From an uncultured Bacteroidales bacterium (lineage in GTDB: Bacteria > Bacteroidota > Bacteroidia > Bacteroidales > WCHB1-69), in NCBI GenBank assembly GCA_934699095.1, contig CAKUVI010000002.1:186001-250000 (forward strand): a stretch of DNA of 64,000 nucleotides, in the 5' to 3' direction. Position 1 is the stretch's first letter. Each line of letters begins with the position of its first letter. The notes under the pieces are model-generated. The model saw nothing but the letters and a program-made list of their open reading frames with translations. It searched no databases and was not told the DNA's origin. The translations under genes were made by a program, and so were the position numbers. Of the stretch, positions 43,551 to 51,915 are shown piece after piece.

Positions 43551-44894
43551 TTAGTAAGCGATACCTTGAGCGATCATAGCGTCAGCAACTTTGATGAAGC
43601 CGGCGATGTTAGCGCCCTTAACGTAGTTGATATAACCGTTAGCTTCTGTACCGTATTTAACGCAGTTCTCGTGGATGCTGTTCATGATGTGGTGCAATTC
43701 CTCGTCAACTCTTTCTCTCTTCCATGAGAGGTGTTGAGCGTTCTGGCTCATTTCGAGGCCAGAGGTTGCAACGCCACCAGCGTTAGCAGCTTTACCAGGA
43801 GCGAATGAAACGCCAGCTTTCTGGAGTTCAGCAACAGCTTCTGCTGTGCAGCCCATGTTGGAAACTTCAACAACGTATTTAACTTTGTTAGCAACAAGAG
43901 CCTTTGCGTCGTCACCGTTGAGTTCGTTTTGGATTGCGCATGTCATAGCGATTTCGCAAGGTACTTCCCAAACTTTCTTGCCAGGGAAGAACTTAGCAGA
44001 AGCGAACTTCTCTGCGAAAGGAGCAACAACGTTGTTACGAGTTGCGTTCAATGCATCCATGTAAGCGATCTTTTCAGGAGTGTTGATGCCTTCTTCATCG
44101 AGGATGTAGCCATCAGGACCAGAAATAGCAACGAGTTTTGCACCGAGTTCAGCGAGTTTGAGAGCTGTACCCCAAGCAACGTTACCGAAACCAGAGATGA
44201 TGCAACGTTTGCCCTTGATGGTGTCTTTCTTAGCGGCGAGCATGCCTTCCAAGAAATAAACAGCACCGAAACCGGTAGCTTCCGGACGGATCAAAGAACC
44301 ACCCCATTCAAGACCTTTGCCTGTGAGAACGCCAACGTGTTCGCCACGGAGTCTCTTATATTGACCATACATGAAACCGATTTCACGACCGCCAACACCG
44401 ATATCACCGGCAGGAACGTCTGTGTCTGGTCCGATGTATTTCTGCAATTCTGTCATGAATGATTGGCAGAAACGCATAACTTCACCTTCTGATTTGCCTT
44501 TAGGATCGAAGTCAGAACCACCTTTGCCACCGCCCATAGGAAGTGTTGTGAGAGAGTTTTTGAAAGTCTGCTCGAATGCAAGGAATTTCATTGTGTCCTC
44601 TGTTACTGTCGGGTGGAAACGCAAACCGCCTTTGTAAGGACCAATTGCCATGTTGTGTTGTACACGATAACCACGGTTAACTTGGATTTCGCCCTTGTCG
44701 TCAACCCATGTTACTTTGAATTTGATGATTCTTTCGGGTTCCAACAATCTCTCAACGATCTTGTATTGATCGTATTTTGGGTGCTCGTTAACGAAATCGC
44801 AGATGGTTTCGAGAACTTCTCTAACAGCCTGGTTGTACAAAGGTTGGCCAGGATTTCTTTCTTCAGTTTGTTTGATTAATTTTTGAAGATCCAT
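43551..44894 (-). CDS. gdhA: NADP-specific glutamate dehydrogenase
   Basis: It assimilates ammonia onto 2-oxoglutarate with NADPH. The protein has 447 residues, typical of the hexameric bacterial NADP enzyme. PMGGGKGGSDFDPKGK carries the substrate-binding Lys region, FGNVAWGTA is the dinucleotide fold, and EVSNMGCTAEA and GGVATSGLEMSQN are family signatures. The codon use is strongly biased, as expected for an abundant protein. It is a single gene with a TACCTTTG promoter box and a strong terminator. Confidence 0.97.
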   Translation of the reverse strand: MDLQKLIKQTEERNPGQPLYNQAVREVLETICDFVNEHPKYDQYKIVERLLEPERIIKFKVTWVDDKGEIQVNRGYRVQHNMAIGPYKGGLRFHPTVTEDTMKFLAFEQTFKNSLTTLPMGGGKGGSDFDPKGKSEGEVMRFCQSFMTELQKYIGPDTDVPAGDIGVGGREIGFMYGQYKRLRGEHVGVLTGKGLEWGGSLIRPEATGFGAVYFLEGMLAAKKDTIKGKRCIISGFGNVAWGTALKLAELGAKLVAISGPDGYILDEEGINTPEKIAYMDALNATRNNVVAPFAEKFASAKFFPGKKVWEVPCEIAMTCAIQNELNGDDAKALVANKVKYVVEVSNMGCTAEAVAELQKAGVSFAPGKAANAGGVATSGLEMSQNAQHLSWKRERVDEELHHIMNSIHENCVKYGTEANGYINYVKGANIAGFIKVADAMIAQGIAY

Positions 44895-44943
44895 ACTATT
44901 TATTTTTTAAGTTTGGTTTTTTGTTTGTATCAAAATACGGGTG

Positions 44944-44951
44944 CAAAGGTA
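44944..44951 (-). promoter_or_regulatory. -7 box (TACCTTTG) for gdhA
   Basis: A perfect TAnnTTTG match lies 50 bp upstream of the gdhA start. Confidence 0.65.
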
Positions 44952-45000
44952 TAAAATTTATGCGACAATATTCATTTTCAAAAAATATTTTTAAAATATT

Positions 45001-46677
45001 CTATCTTTTTATGATTTTCAGCCTCTCCACACCGTTTCTGTTCTCTATTTCAAGGAGATAAACACCAGCCGGGAAAGTTGAAATGTCAATATTGGTGGAG
45101 CTCTCGATGCCTTTTTCTTGCAGGAGACGGCCTGTTTGGTCGTAAAACCGTGCTGTTGATTTAACATCCGTACCGTCATTACCTATATATACATAGTCGT
45201 TAGCCGGATTCGGATATACTGTTATGCCTTGGGTACGACCGACAATGCCGGTGTTCTTCACCAACTGCACATCCAACACTGTCTTAGCGCCGTCTTCAGC
45301 ACTCACCTCCACAGTCTTTGACAAATAGCCGGGAGATGAGAAAGTGACAGCATAGGTCCCTGCCTTAATCGGGCGGTGGTAGTCGCCGTAGGGAAGCGAC
45401 GACTCCACATGGGAGTGGTCTTTGTCGTGGCTGTTGATGAACACGGTGGCTTTGAGCGGCTCGCCCGTGAGGGTGTCTGTCACCACTCCGTGAATGCCGT
45501 TGACCGACTCTCCTATGAAGTTCAGAAGCGAACGGTAGACATAGCCCCAGTATGTGGGCAGCAGGTATGACGACAGAACCTTGTCGTCCCCTACCTCTAT
45601 GGTCACATGGCGGGTGCCCAAATAATAGTTGTGGTAGTCCTGCATCGAGCCTGTGATTACATACCAGTCGCCGCCGGGTGTCACACCGTTGTCCTCGATG
45701 AGCATATAGTTCTGGGAGTATTTGTGGCATGTGTCGGCGAAAGCCCTGCCCACAAGATTCCACCAGTCGAAGTCGGCATGCTTCCTTTGATAAGTCATCC
45801 AGCTGTCCCACGGAAAGTTGAATACTTCAGCACCGCCATGGAGGTTGGCCGCCAATGTGAAGTTGTGCGTCTCCATGAACTCCATCATGGCCTCCACCTC
45901 CGGTTCATAGTCGGATTTGGCCACCGGACCTGTAACCTTAGGAAAAGAGCGGTTCAGGTCGATATTGTGCGCGTTTGCCCGAGTCGACACGGGAGAACTG
46001 TTAATTGTGTTGTCGGAAGTGCGGTACGTCCCGTCAGGATTGTGCAAGGGACAGATCCAGATGTCGGTGTTGTCAACAAGCCCCTTGATTTCTTCATTTG
46101 TGGAATATTCATTCAACAGCTTGCCGATGAGGCGTATAAGCATATAGTATCCTACAACTTCGTCGCCATGGATTGTTGACGTGTATAGAACGGATGGCTT
46201 TCCACCCCCCACAACGTCGCTGCTGATATGGGCGACAAAGATGGCGTGGCCATTGGGGGTCGAGGCAAGAATTGTGTCTATAGTGCAAAGCTCAGGGTGT
46301 TCGCTTTGGAACCGTTCCATTATCTGGCAGTATGCAGAATATGTCGGATACCTGTTCCACGAAGCAACCATCTCGTCGTAGCTGTGTGCCATCTGTACAT
46401 AAGCCCTCGTGTTCTCGCATACCGAGTAAGGTATGTCCATCGAGAGGAAATCGTCGATGTCGCTCTCTTGCAGGCAGATTTGCACTTCCAAGCCGCTGCC
46501 GACCCTCGTAACCTTGTCAACAGAAAACCTGTCGGACAGTGCCTGCAACTGCGACGGCTCTACATGTGCAGTGATATAAGTCTCCTGCAATGTGATTTTG
46601 TTTCCGTTTACAGATACCTGTGACTTAGAGACAAGTACTGTGAATATCAGAATTGAAATGTATAACAGTCTTTTCAT
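45001..46677 (-). CDS. M14 family zinc carboxypeptidase with T9SS sorting domain, 558 aa
   Basis: The signal peptide is MKRLLYISILIFTVLVSKSQ. The M14 domain shows the zinc pair H-x-x-E in TIHGDEVVGYYML, a later zinc His in AANLHGGAEVFNFP, and the catalytic Glu in VTIEVGDDK. A carboxypeptidase-regulatory-like beta sandwich follows (GIHGVVTDTLTGEPLKATVF), and the C-terminus is a T9SS type A sorting domain (ITVYPNPANDYVYI). It is secreted or surface-attached and removes C-terminal residues from peptides. The start at 46677 is taken for the signal peptide; 46689 adds four residues. Its promoter box is at 46703-46710. Confidence 0.93.
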   Translation of the reverse strand: MKRLLYISILIFTVLVSKSQVSVNGNKITLQETYITAHVEPSQLQALSDRFSVDKVTRVGSGLEVQICLQESDIDDFLSMDIPYSVCENTRAYVQMAHSYDEMVASWNRYPTYSAYCQIMERFQSEHPELCTIDTILASTPNGHAIFVAHISSDVVGGGKPSVLYTSTIHGDEVVGYYMLIRLIGKLLNEYSTNEEIKGLVDNTDIWICPLHNPDGTYRTSDNTINSSPVSTRANAHNIDLNRSFPKVTGPVAKSDYEPEVEAMMEFMETHNFTLAANLHGGAEVFNFPWDSWMTYQRKHADFDWWNLVGRAFADTCHKYSQNYMLIEDNGVTPGGDWYVITGSMQDYHNYYLGTRHVTIEVGDDKVLSSYLLPTYWGYVYRSLLNFIGESVNGIHGVVTDTLTGEPLKATVFINSHDKDHSHVESSLPYGDYHRPIKAGTYAVTFSSPGYLSKTVEVSAEDGAKTVLDVQLVKNTGIVGRTQGITVYPNPANDYVYIGNDGTDVKSTARFYDQTGRLLQEKGIESSTNIDISTFPAGVYLLEIENRNGVERLKIIKR

Positions 46678-46702
46678 GTTCGCGTCCATTTTTTTCGGTG
46701 CG

Positions 46703-46710
46703 CAAATATA
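46703..46710 (-). promoter_or_regulatory. -7 box (TATATTTG) for the M14 carboxypeptidase
   Basis: A perfect TAnnTTTG match lies 26 bp upstream of the start at 46677. Confidence 0.65.
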
Positions 46711-46739
46711 GGAAAAACTGTCGATTATGATATAGGCCT

Positions 46740-47255
46740 TCAGTTTTTAAATTCCTCAAAGCTGTTGTCATTATAGAAAAACACGATCCTGACGATTTTC
46801 TTGTCATTGGCAGGACGTGTTTTTTCACGTTTCGATTGTTGGGAATACGAGACAGGCCTGCGGGAATTATAAGGGTACGCTGTCACATCATCCATGGGCT
46901 GACTTGCCGGTTGCGACTGAAGAGCCTGTTTGCCTTCGGTCGCAACATCGTTCTCATTTTTCGGATATTCGGTGAAAAGGTCGATTTGAGAGTAATTATC
47001 GATTTCTGGAGCCGATGTTGTTTTTCCGGGTTCGGCAGAAGAGATTTCACGAATCATATTGCCTTTACCGAACATGATCCAATCAACGGAAATTTCCGGA
47101 AAAACTGTGAGTATCTTTTTCACAACATCAAGACTTGGTTGGTTGCGTCCTGTCAACAAATGTACAAGTGCCGACCTGCTAACGCCAATTGTGTCTGCAA
47201 ATACCGTTGTTGACATTTGTGAATATTCAATAACTTGTCTAATTCTATCTACCAT
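46740..47255 (-). CDS. XRE/CI-like helix-turn-helix regulator, 171 aa
   Basis: Residues 2-62 form an N-terminal HTH (VIEYSQMSTTVFADTIGVSRSALVHLLTGRNQPSLDVVKKIL), followed by the CI-repressor-type VDWIMFGKGNM motif common in Bacteroidales regulators. The middle is disordered (Ser, Gln, Pro, Asn-rich). The C-terminus ends in a short conserved-looking segment (KKIVRIVFFYNDNSFEEF). The start at 47255 is required by a TATCTTTG box at 47283-47290 that overlaps the alternative ATG at 47285. It faces an AT-rich gap of about 800 bp; target unknown. Confidence 0.85.
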   Translation of the reverse strand: MVDRIRQVIEYSQMSTTVFADTIGVSRSALVHLLTGRNQPSLDVVKKILTVFPEISVDWIMFGKGNMIREISSAEPGKTTSAPEIDNYSQIDLFTEYPKNENDVATEGKQALQSQPASQPMDDVTAYPYNSRRPVSYSQQSKREKTRPANDKKIVRIVFFYNDNSFEEFKN

Positions 47256-47282
47256 ATTCAAATATATATTTAATACAAGCGG

Positions 47283-47290
47283 CAAAGATA
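47283..47290 (-). promoter_or_regulatory. -7 box (TATCTTTG) for the HTH regulator
   Basis: A perfect TAnnTTTG match. It overlaps the ATG at 47285, so that codon cannot be the start. Confidence 0.7.
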
Positions 47291-48077
47291 CAATTATTTT
47301 TGTAACAGAGTATATTTATACAAAAAAATATCATTTTAAATCAAATTTAACATCTTTAACAAAACGCGATAATATCTAAAATTATTTAATCTAATACGTC
47401 AAATAACAACAATAAATAATTAATTTTCAACTATTTAATTTGAAATAAAAACAATTAGTTTAGTTACAAGGCTTATCTAAATTATTAATCTTAATAAATA
47501 TTGAAAATAATTGGATACCAACTTATTAATACTTATTAATACTTATTAATACTTATTAATACTTATTAATAAACAATAAATTAATTCTACATTATTAATA
47601 TTCAGCGTAAGAACAAGGTAACTTTCACAATCGTATTGTTCATCATAATACATCAGTATAAAATAGTGTACAACGTACAATTGTATAATACAAAAAATAC
47701 ACAAATGTATTATTGTTATGAGTTGTGGTTATAAATGTATTAAAGTGCTTAATATTGTATGGTATTTTTGTATTTATCTTGTTTTATGATTGTCCAATTA
47801 TACAACAAAGCTTGATTGTCGCCTGTTTACAATTAAAAGCATTTGATGTCATAATTTATGATTTTTCCTACCCTGAATGCCGGCTGTAAATAACGATGTA
47901 TCAAAATGTGAAATCTACTTTGTAGTTTTTCAAGCTTGGAATCTGTCCCTTGTTATTTATGTACATTATGATTATGATTAGGGAATTCAACGTTGTAACA
48001 ATATCAATATCCTTGTCAGAATTTAATTTCCTTTGCTTTTTTTACAAACACATCGGAAAATGTAATTCTGAAAAGTT
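47291..48077. other. AT-rich intergenic region of about 790 bp
   Basis: No convincing open frame is present on either strand. The sequence is very AT-rich with many TTAAT, TACA and TGTA words. It holds five tandem 10-bp units (47521-47570) and an imperfect palindromic stretch near 47660-47710 (TGTACA, GTACAATTGTA, AATACA...TGTATT). No DnaA box (TTATCCACA) is seen. Confidence 0.55.
47521..47570. repeat. five exact tandem copies of ACTTATTAAT
   Basis: The 10-bp unit ACTTATTAAT occurs five times in a row with no mismatch; the flanks continue with related AT-rich words (TTATTAATC, TTATTAATA). The spacing of one helical turn puts every unit on the same DNA face, as in iterons or arrays of a small DNA-binding protein, but simple-sequence slippage is equally possible. 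Confidence 0.85.
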
Positions 48078-48085
48078 TATTTTTG
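48078..48085 (+). promoter_or_regulatory. -7 box (TATTTTTG) for the DUF486 gene
   Basis: A TAnnTTTG match lies 34 bp upstream of the ATG at 48119. Confidence 0.55.
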
Positions 48086-48118
48086 CCGGCCGAAAATCGG
48101 GATAAATAACACACATCT

Positions 48119-48487
48119 ATGAAAGGTTTATACACTATCTTGCTGCTTACTGTTTCGAACATATTCATGACATTTGCATGGTACAGCCATCTGCGGCTTC
48201 AGAGCACGGACTGGTTCAGCAAACTGTCGTTGCCGTTGGTCATCCTTTTCAGCTGGGGAATTGCCCTCGCCGAATACAGTTTCCAGGTGCCTGCCAACAG
48301 GATCGGCTATGCCGGGAACGGCGGACCGTTCAACATCTGGCAGCTCAAAGTGATACAGGAGTTCCTCTCCCTCACTATCTTCACCATCTTCACAATGTTT
48401 TTTTTCAAAGGAGAGACTCTTACCTTAAACCGCTTTATCGGTTTCCTCCTGCTTGTTTTGGCTGTATATTTCCTTTTCAAGAATTAA
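48119..48487 (+). CDS. DMT family (DUF486) membrane protein, 122 aa
   Basis: Four membrane segments fill the protein. The family pattern is clear: NIFMTFAWYSHLR in TM1, SWGIALAEYSFQVPANRIGY after TM2, and LKVIQEFLSLTIFTIF in TM3, ending LFKN. DUF486 proteins are small multidrug-resistance-like (DMT) proteins of unknown transport role. It is divergent from the HTH regulator across the AT-rich gap, so control by that regulator is possible (inference). Confidence 0.92.
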   Translation: MKGLYTILLLTVSNIFMTFAWYSHLRLQSTDWFSKLSLPLVILFSWGIALAEYSFQVPANRIGYAGNGGPFNIWQLKVIQEFLSLTIFTIFTMFFFKGETLTLNRFIGFLLLVLAVYFLFKN

Positions 48488-48628
48488 ATTGTCACTGATA
48501 TAGTGGTGATTACACAGACTGTTCAAGTGTGATGACTTTTTTTTCACAATTTTACGAGATGCTACAATATTATTCAATGTTATTCGTTAAAATAGACGAT
48601 AAAAGCAAGTAACATAAAATTATAGCCG

Positions 48629-48778
48629 ATGGATAAGACATCTACACCTGTAAATAAAAAAACAGTCAAGAGAGAAAAGCCCTCAAAGAAAGTCATAGAG
48701 AACATACTCAACTATTCAGCTTCGTTGAGCATGATCATTGGCTTGTCGGAAACGCCTTTCCTTGTCATCAACAATTAG
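48629..48778 (+). CDS. conserved-looking 49-aa microprotein
   Basis: ATG at 48629 to TAG at 48778 encodes MDKTSTPVNKKTV, a basic segment, then KPSKKVIENILNYSASLSMI and a short end LVINN. The KPSKKxIENILNYS core resembles a small protein found widely in Bacteroidales (from memory, not searched), with a basic head and an amphipathic helix. It lies directly upstream of folK, 23 bp from the ATG at 48802, and is likely cotranscribed. Function unknown; a DNA- or RNA-associated or toxin-like role cannot be told apart. Confidence 0.6.
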   Translation: MDKTSTPVNKKTVKREKPSKKVIENILNYSASLSMIIGLSETPFLVINN

Positions 48779-48801
48779 CACTCAATGCCGAAGTTGTGCT
48801 G

Positions 48802-49227
48802 ATGAGACGGGCTGTTGTTTCTTTGGGAAGTAATTTAGGCGACAGGCGGGACTATCTCCGCAGGGCCGTATCCGAAATGTCGGAAAGGGCCGGGAGGGTG
48901 ACCGCCAGTTCCTCAGTCATCGAGACTCCGTCGTGGGGCTTCGACTCGTTTCCTTTCCTGAACCAGATTGTCGTGATTGAAACCTGGTTGTCGCCCATGG
49001 AGCTGCTCGACACGCTTCAGGAAATTGAAATCGAGCTGGGACGCACCCAAAAGAGCACGGTTGACGGGAACGGGGAACCGGTGTATTACGCACGCACGAT
49101 AGATCTCGACATTCTCGACTATGACGGGGTGCGCCTTAAAAACAGCCGCCTCACACTCCCCCACCCTCACATCCACGACCGCGACTTTGAGGTGCAACTT
49201 CTCAAAGAACTGAACGTTAGTATCTAA
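48802..49227 (+). CDS. folK: 2-amino-4-hydroxy-6-hydroxymethyldihydropteridine diphosphokinase
   Basis: HPPK transfers pyrophosphate from ATP to hydroxymethyl-dihydropterin in folate synthesis. The sequence opens VVSLGSNLGDRRDYLRRAV (substrate loop), then FLNQIVVIET and the signature RTIDLDILDYDG with the metal-binding Asp pair, and ends LTLPHPHIHDRDF. The ATG at 48802 is preferred; a GTG at 48796 would add two residues. It is followed 11 bp later by the deoxynucleoside kinase gene, a pairing usual in Bacteroidetes. Confidence 0.95.
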   Translation: MRRAVVSLGSNLGDRRDYLRRAVSEMSERAGRVTASSSVIETPSWGFDSFPFLNQIVVIETWLSPMELLDTLQEIEIELGRTQKSTVDGNGEPVYYARTIDLDILDYDGVRLKNSRLTLPHPHIHDRDFEVQLLKELNVSI

Positions 49228-49238
49228 ATATCTCAACT

Positions 49239-49877
49239 ATGAAAATACCCTACGACTATGTGGCTGTGGAAGGCAGCATCGGAGCCGGCAAGACCACCCT
49301 TGTGGAGATGATTTCCAAAGAGATGGACGCAGAACCAATCTATGAGCGCTTCGCCGACAACCCCTTCCTAGCAAAATTCTACAAAGACCCCGAACACTAT
49401 GCTTTCCCGCTCGAGATGACTTTCCTGATGGACCGCTACCAGCAGCTTAAGTCTTTTCTCTCAACCCGGAACATGTTCGCGGATTTCACAATTGGCGATT
49501 ATTTTATAGACAAATGTCTCCTTTTCTCCAAGAACAACCTGACAGACGACGAGTTCTTCCTCTTCAAGAAAGTATTTGACGCCGTCTCGGTCGCCCTGCC
49601 AAAACCCGACCTCATAATTTACCTGTACACTACACCCGACAAGCTGTTGAAGCAGATAGCAAAGAGAAACCGCAGCTTTGAAAAAGATATCACAGAGGGG
49701 TATCTGTCTGACATCCAGGAGAAGTATCTCACATATTTCCGTGAGAACCAGACGATACCGATACTCCTGATCGACACATTCAACATCGATTTTGTGAAAA
49801 ACAGGTCCGACTATGACTCAATCAAGCAACTCATTTCTCAGAACTTCCCGCCCGGCATCCACCGGATTCTTTTCTGA
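49239..49877 (+). CDS. deoxynucleoside kinase, 212 aa
   Basis: A dNK/dGK-type kinase for purine or pyrimidine deoxynucleoside salvage. The P-loop is GSIGAGKTT at 12-20, the substrate segment is YERFADNPFLAKFY, and the LID motif follows AKRNRSFEKDI. The length is normal. It lies 11 bp after folK. Which deoxynucleoside it prefers cannot be read from the sequence. Confidence 0.93.
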   Translation: MKIPYDYVAVEGSIGAGKTTLVEMISKEMDAEPIYERFADNPFLAKFYKDPEHYAFPLEMTFLMDRYQQLKSFLSTRNMFADFTIGDYFIDKCLLFSKNNLTDDEFFLFKKVFDAVSVALPKPDLIIYLYTTPDKLLKQIAKRNRSFEKDITEGYLSDIQEKYLTYFRENQTIPILLIDTFNIDFVKNRSDYDSIKQLISQNFPPGIHRILF

Positions 49878-49926
49878 CATGCAAATTATTTTTTTTCAAA
49901 TGTGCGGAATGAAGGCTTTTTTTTGT

Positions 49927-49934
49927 TACTTTTG
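49927..49934 (+). promoter_or_regulatory. -7 box (TACTTTTG) for the rsmD-pth operon
   Basis: A perfect TAnnTTTG match lies 49 bp upstream of the gene at 49983. Confidence 0.65.
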
Positions 49935-49982
49935 CAAGTTTTATAATAGTAGGAAAAATAAATTTAAAAGTAATATAATATT

Positions 49983-50663
49983 ATGAAATTCAGAAGATTA
50001 TTTGCATTCTTATTGGGAATCGCAGTGATAGTTTTAGCTGTTTTTGCAGCAAGAAGCATAATGCGTCCCGAAAAATTCAAGACTGTCTATCAATTGCGTA
50101 AAGAGGCCAACGTCCAGAACCTTCTTGCAATCCGCAGTGCCCAGGCCGTTTACAAGAACGTCCACAAGGTTTACGCCTCTGACATCGATTCTCTTGTTGA
50201 TTTTGTTAAGAACGGCAAGGTCATGATCGAGAAGAACGTCGGCAACTTCCCTGACACTATGAGCGAAGCTGAAGCCTTCAAATTGGGCCTCATCCGCAAA
50301 GAGGTTGTGCCGGTTCCCGCTATCGAGAAGATACTCGACATCGACCACAATCTTACAAAGGACAACTTCAAGAACTTCCAGTACATCCCGTTCTCCAACA
50401 AAGAGAACAAGTACAAAATCCAGGTTGACTCCATCAAGAGCAAGACTTACACCATCCCTGTTTACATGATTGAGGTAGGCCTTGACGAGATGCTCACCAA
50501 CATGGACAAATCAATAACTCCTGAAAACGCCAGTGTATTGACAAAATTGTGGAATAAGGTTTTCTACAACGACCTCGCCGAGGAGAACCAATACCGTTCA
50601 CAATACGAAGGCCTCACCATGGGTTCGCTCACTGAAGCCAGCACGGCCGGCAGTTGGGAATAA
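49983..50663 (+). CDS. single-TM conserved membrane protein, 226 aa
   Basis: An N-terminal membrane anchor (about residues 5-24, FLLGIAVIVLAVFAARSI) precedes a soluble region of 200 residues rich in Lys, Asp and Asn with helical LRKEANVQNLLAIRSAQAVY. It may resemble a pilin-like or periplasmic domain because of the short N-terminal anchor and the following helix, but no cleavage motif is seen. Homologs occur in Bacteroidales next to DUF3822 genes (recollection). It is the first gene of a five-gene run. Confidence 0.7.
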   Translation: MKFRRLFAFLLGIAVIVLAVFAARSIMRPEKFKTVYQLRKEANVQNLLAIRSAQAVYKNVHKVYASDIDSLVDFVKNGKVMIEKNVGNFPDTMSEAEAFKLGLIRKEVVPVPAIEKILDIDHNLTKDNFKNFQYIPFSNKENKYKIQVDSIKSKTYTIPVYMIEVGLDEMLTNMDKSITPENASVLTKLWNKVFYNDLAEENQYRSQYEGLTMGSLTEASTAGSWE

Positions 50664-50674
50664 AACTCTTATCT

Positions 50675-51349
50675 ATGACATCTTTGCACAACAGATATCA
50701 CCAGAAATCCATCCGTATATCCCCGGATGGATTTTCGTTTTGTAGAATTGACGGGAACAAGTCAAAGACTGCAGACTTCCCCGTGGAGACCGGCGCCCTC
50801 ATAACTGTAGAGGCCGAGCGCTTCTTCACCCCAGGCGACCAGATCACCGTGATAAGCGCAACCGACTCCCCTCTGCTAATACCGACCGAGATATACGACG
50901 AATACAGGGTCTTCGACTATCTCAAACTCCACACAGACACCTCGCTCGTGGCTAAGACATACACCGAAACAATAGGCGAATACACAGCTTTGTGCTACCT
51001 GACACAAGAAAAGAAAAACGCTATAGAGAAACTCGGCGACAGTGCGGTGCTCCGTCATGAATCATCCCTGTTTTTTCAATTCCTGAAAGACTCGAACTGC
51101 AAAGAGGCTGTCCTGGTGTCGCAAAACCCTTCTTTTTTCGACTTGATGGTAATACACAAAGGTTCACTGCAACTACTAAACCGCTTCATGCTAAGCAATG
51201 CGGAAGACACTCTGTACTACATCCTCAACACGATGAAACAGTTCAAGATCAAAAGTCCTGACATCTTCATCGTTCGGGAGTGCAGAACCGCCGACAAGGT
51301 TGCCGAATTACTTAAATCAATGAAAATCACCCCCACAGTTATACAATAA
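50675..51349 (+). CDS. DUF3822 family protein, 224 aa
   Basis: The sequence fits the Bacteroidetes DUF3822 pattern: an N-terminal strand region (LSIRISPDGFSFCRID-type, here KSIRISPDGFSFCRID), the middle NPSFFDLMVIHKGSLQLLNRF, and VRECRTADKVAELLKS near the end. The layout suggests an actin-like or ASKHA-like fold with two similar halves (inference), but no nucleotide-binding motif is evident. The ATG at 50675 is preferred to an in-frame TTG at 50654 that overlaps the upstream gene. Upstream of rsmD, as in other Bacteroidetes. Confidence 0.8.
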   Translation: MTSLHNRYHQKSIRISPDGFSFCRIDGNKSKTADFPVETGALITVEAERFFTPGDQITVISATDSPLLIPTEIYDEYRVFDYLKLHTDTSLVAKTYTETIGEYTALCYLTQEKKNAIEKLGDSAVLRHESSLFFQFLKDSNCKEAVLVSQNPSFFDLMVIHKGSLQLLNRFMLSNAEDTLYYILNTMKQFKIKSPDIFIVRECRTADKVAELLKSMKITPTVIQ

Positions 51350-51354
51350 CAGAC

Positions 51355-51915
51355 ATGAGAATAATCAGTGGAAAAAACCGCGGCCGTCACATAGTGGCAC
51401 CGTCAAACCTTCCGGTGCGCCCGACAATGGACATGGGCAAGGAAAGTCTTTTCAACATCCTCAACAACTACTTCTATCTTGACAACATACATGTATTAGA
51501 CCTGTTCTCGGGCACCGGCAACATCACCTACGAGTTCGCCTCAAGGGGCGCATTGTCGGTTGTGGCCGTTGACGAGAACCTTCTCTGCACCAAATTCATC
51601 CAGAAAACCATCGGACAGTTGCAATACGACAATGTGACAGTCGTGCGGCAAGACGCCTTTGAATACCTGAAAGGCTGCCGCAGACAGTTCAACATAATAT
51701 TCGCAGACCCGCCGTACGACATGGAAGGTGTTGACAGACTTGCCGACATCATCTTCCAGCAGGAACTCCTTCTCCCAGACGGCTGGTTCGTTTTAGAACA
51801 TTCTGTCGTGCATGATTTTTCAAGCCATCCCAAATTCTACGACCACAGAAAATACGGTAAACTCCATTTCTCTTTTTTCGTGAATATGCAGGAGGAGACA
51901 AAAGATGACGAATGA
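51355..51915 (+). CDS. rsmD: 16S rRNA (guanine(966)-N(2))-methyltransferase RsmD
   Basis: RsmD methylates G966 of 16S rRNA in the 30S subunit. The protein has 186 residues: an N-terminal MRIISGKNRGRHIV and RPTMDMGKESLFNIL, the SAM motif DLFSGTGN (49-56), and the catalytic DPPYD (118-122). It lies 5 bp after DUF3822 and overlaps pth by 11 bp. Confidence 0.95.
   Translation: MRIISGKNRGRHIVAPSNLPVRPTMDMGKESLFNILNNYFYLDNIHVLDLFSGTGNITYEFASRGALSVVAVDENLLCTKFIQKTIGQLQYDNVTVVRQDAFEYLKGCRRQFNIIFADPPYDMEGVDRLADIIFQQELLLPDGWFVLEHSVVHDFSSHPKFYDHRKYGKLHFSFFVNMQEETKDDE

Noticed and set aside
47521..47570. Replication origin with DnaA boxes
   Set aside because: The 10-bp repeats and AT-rich flanks look origin-like, but I found no TTATCCACA-type DnaA box in the gap and no dnaA, rpmH or gidA genes in the window.
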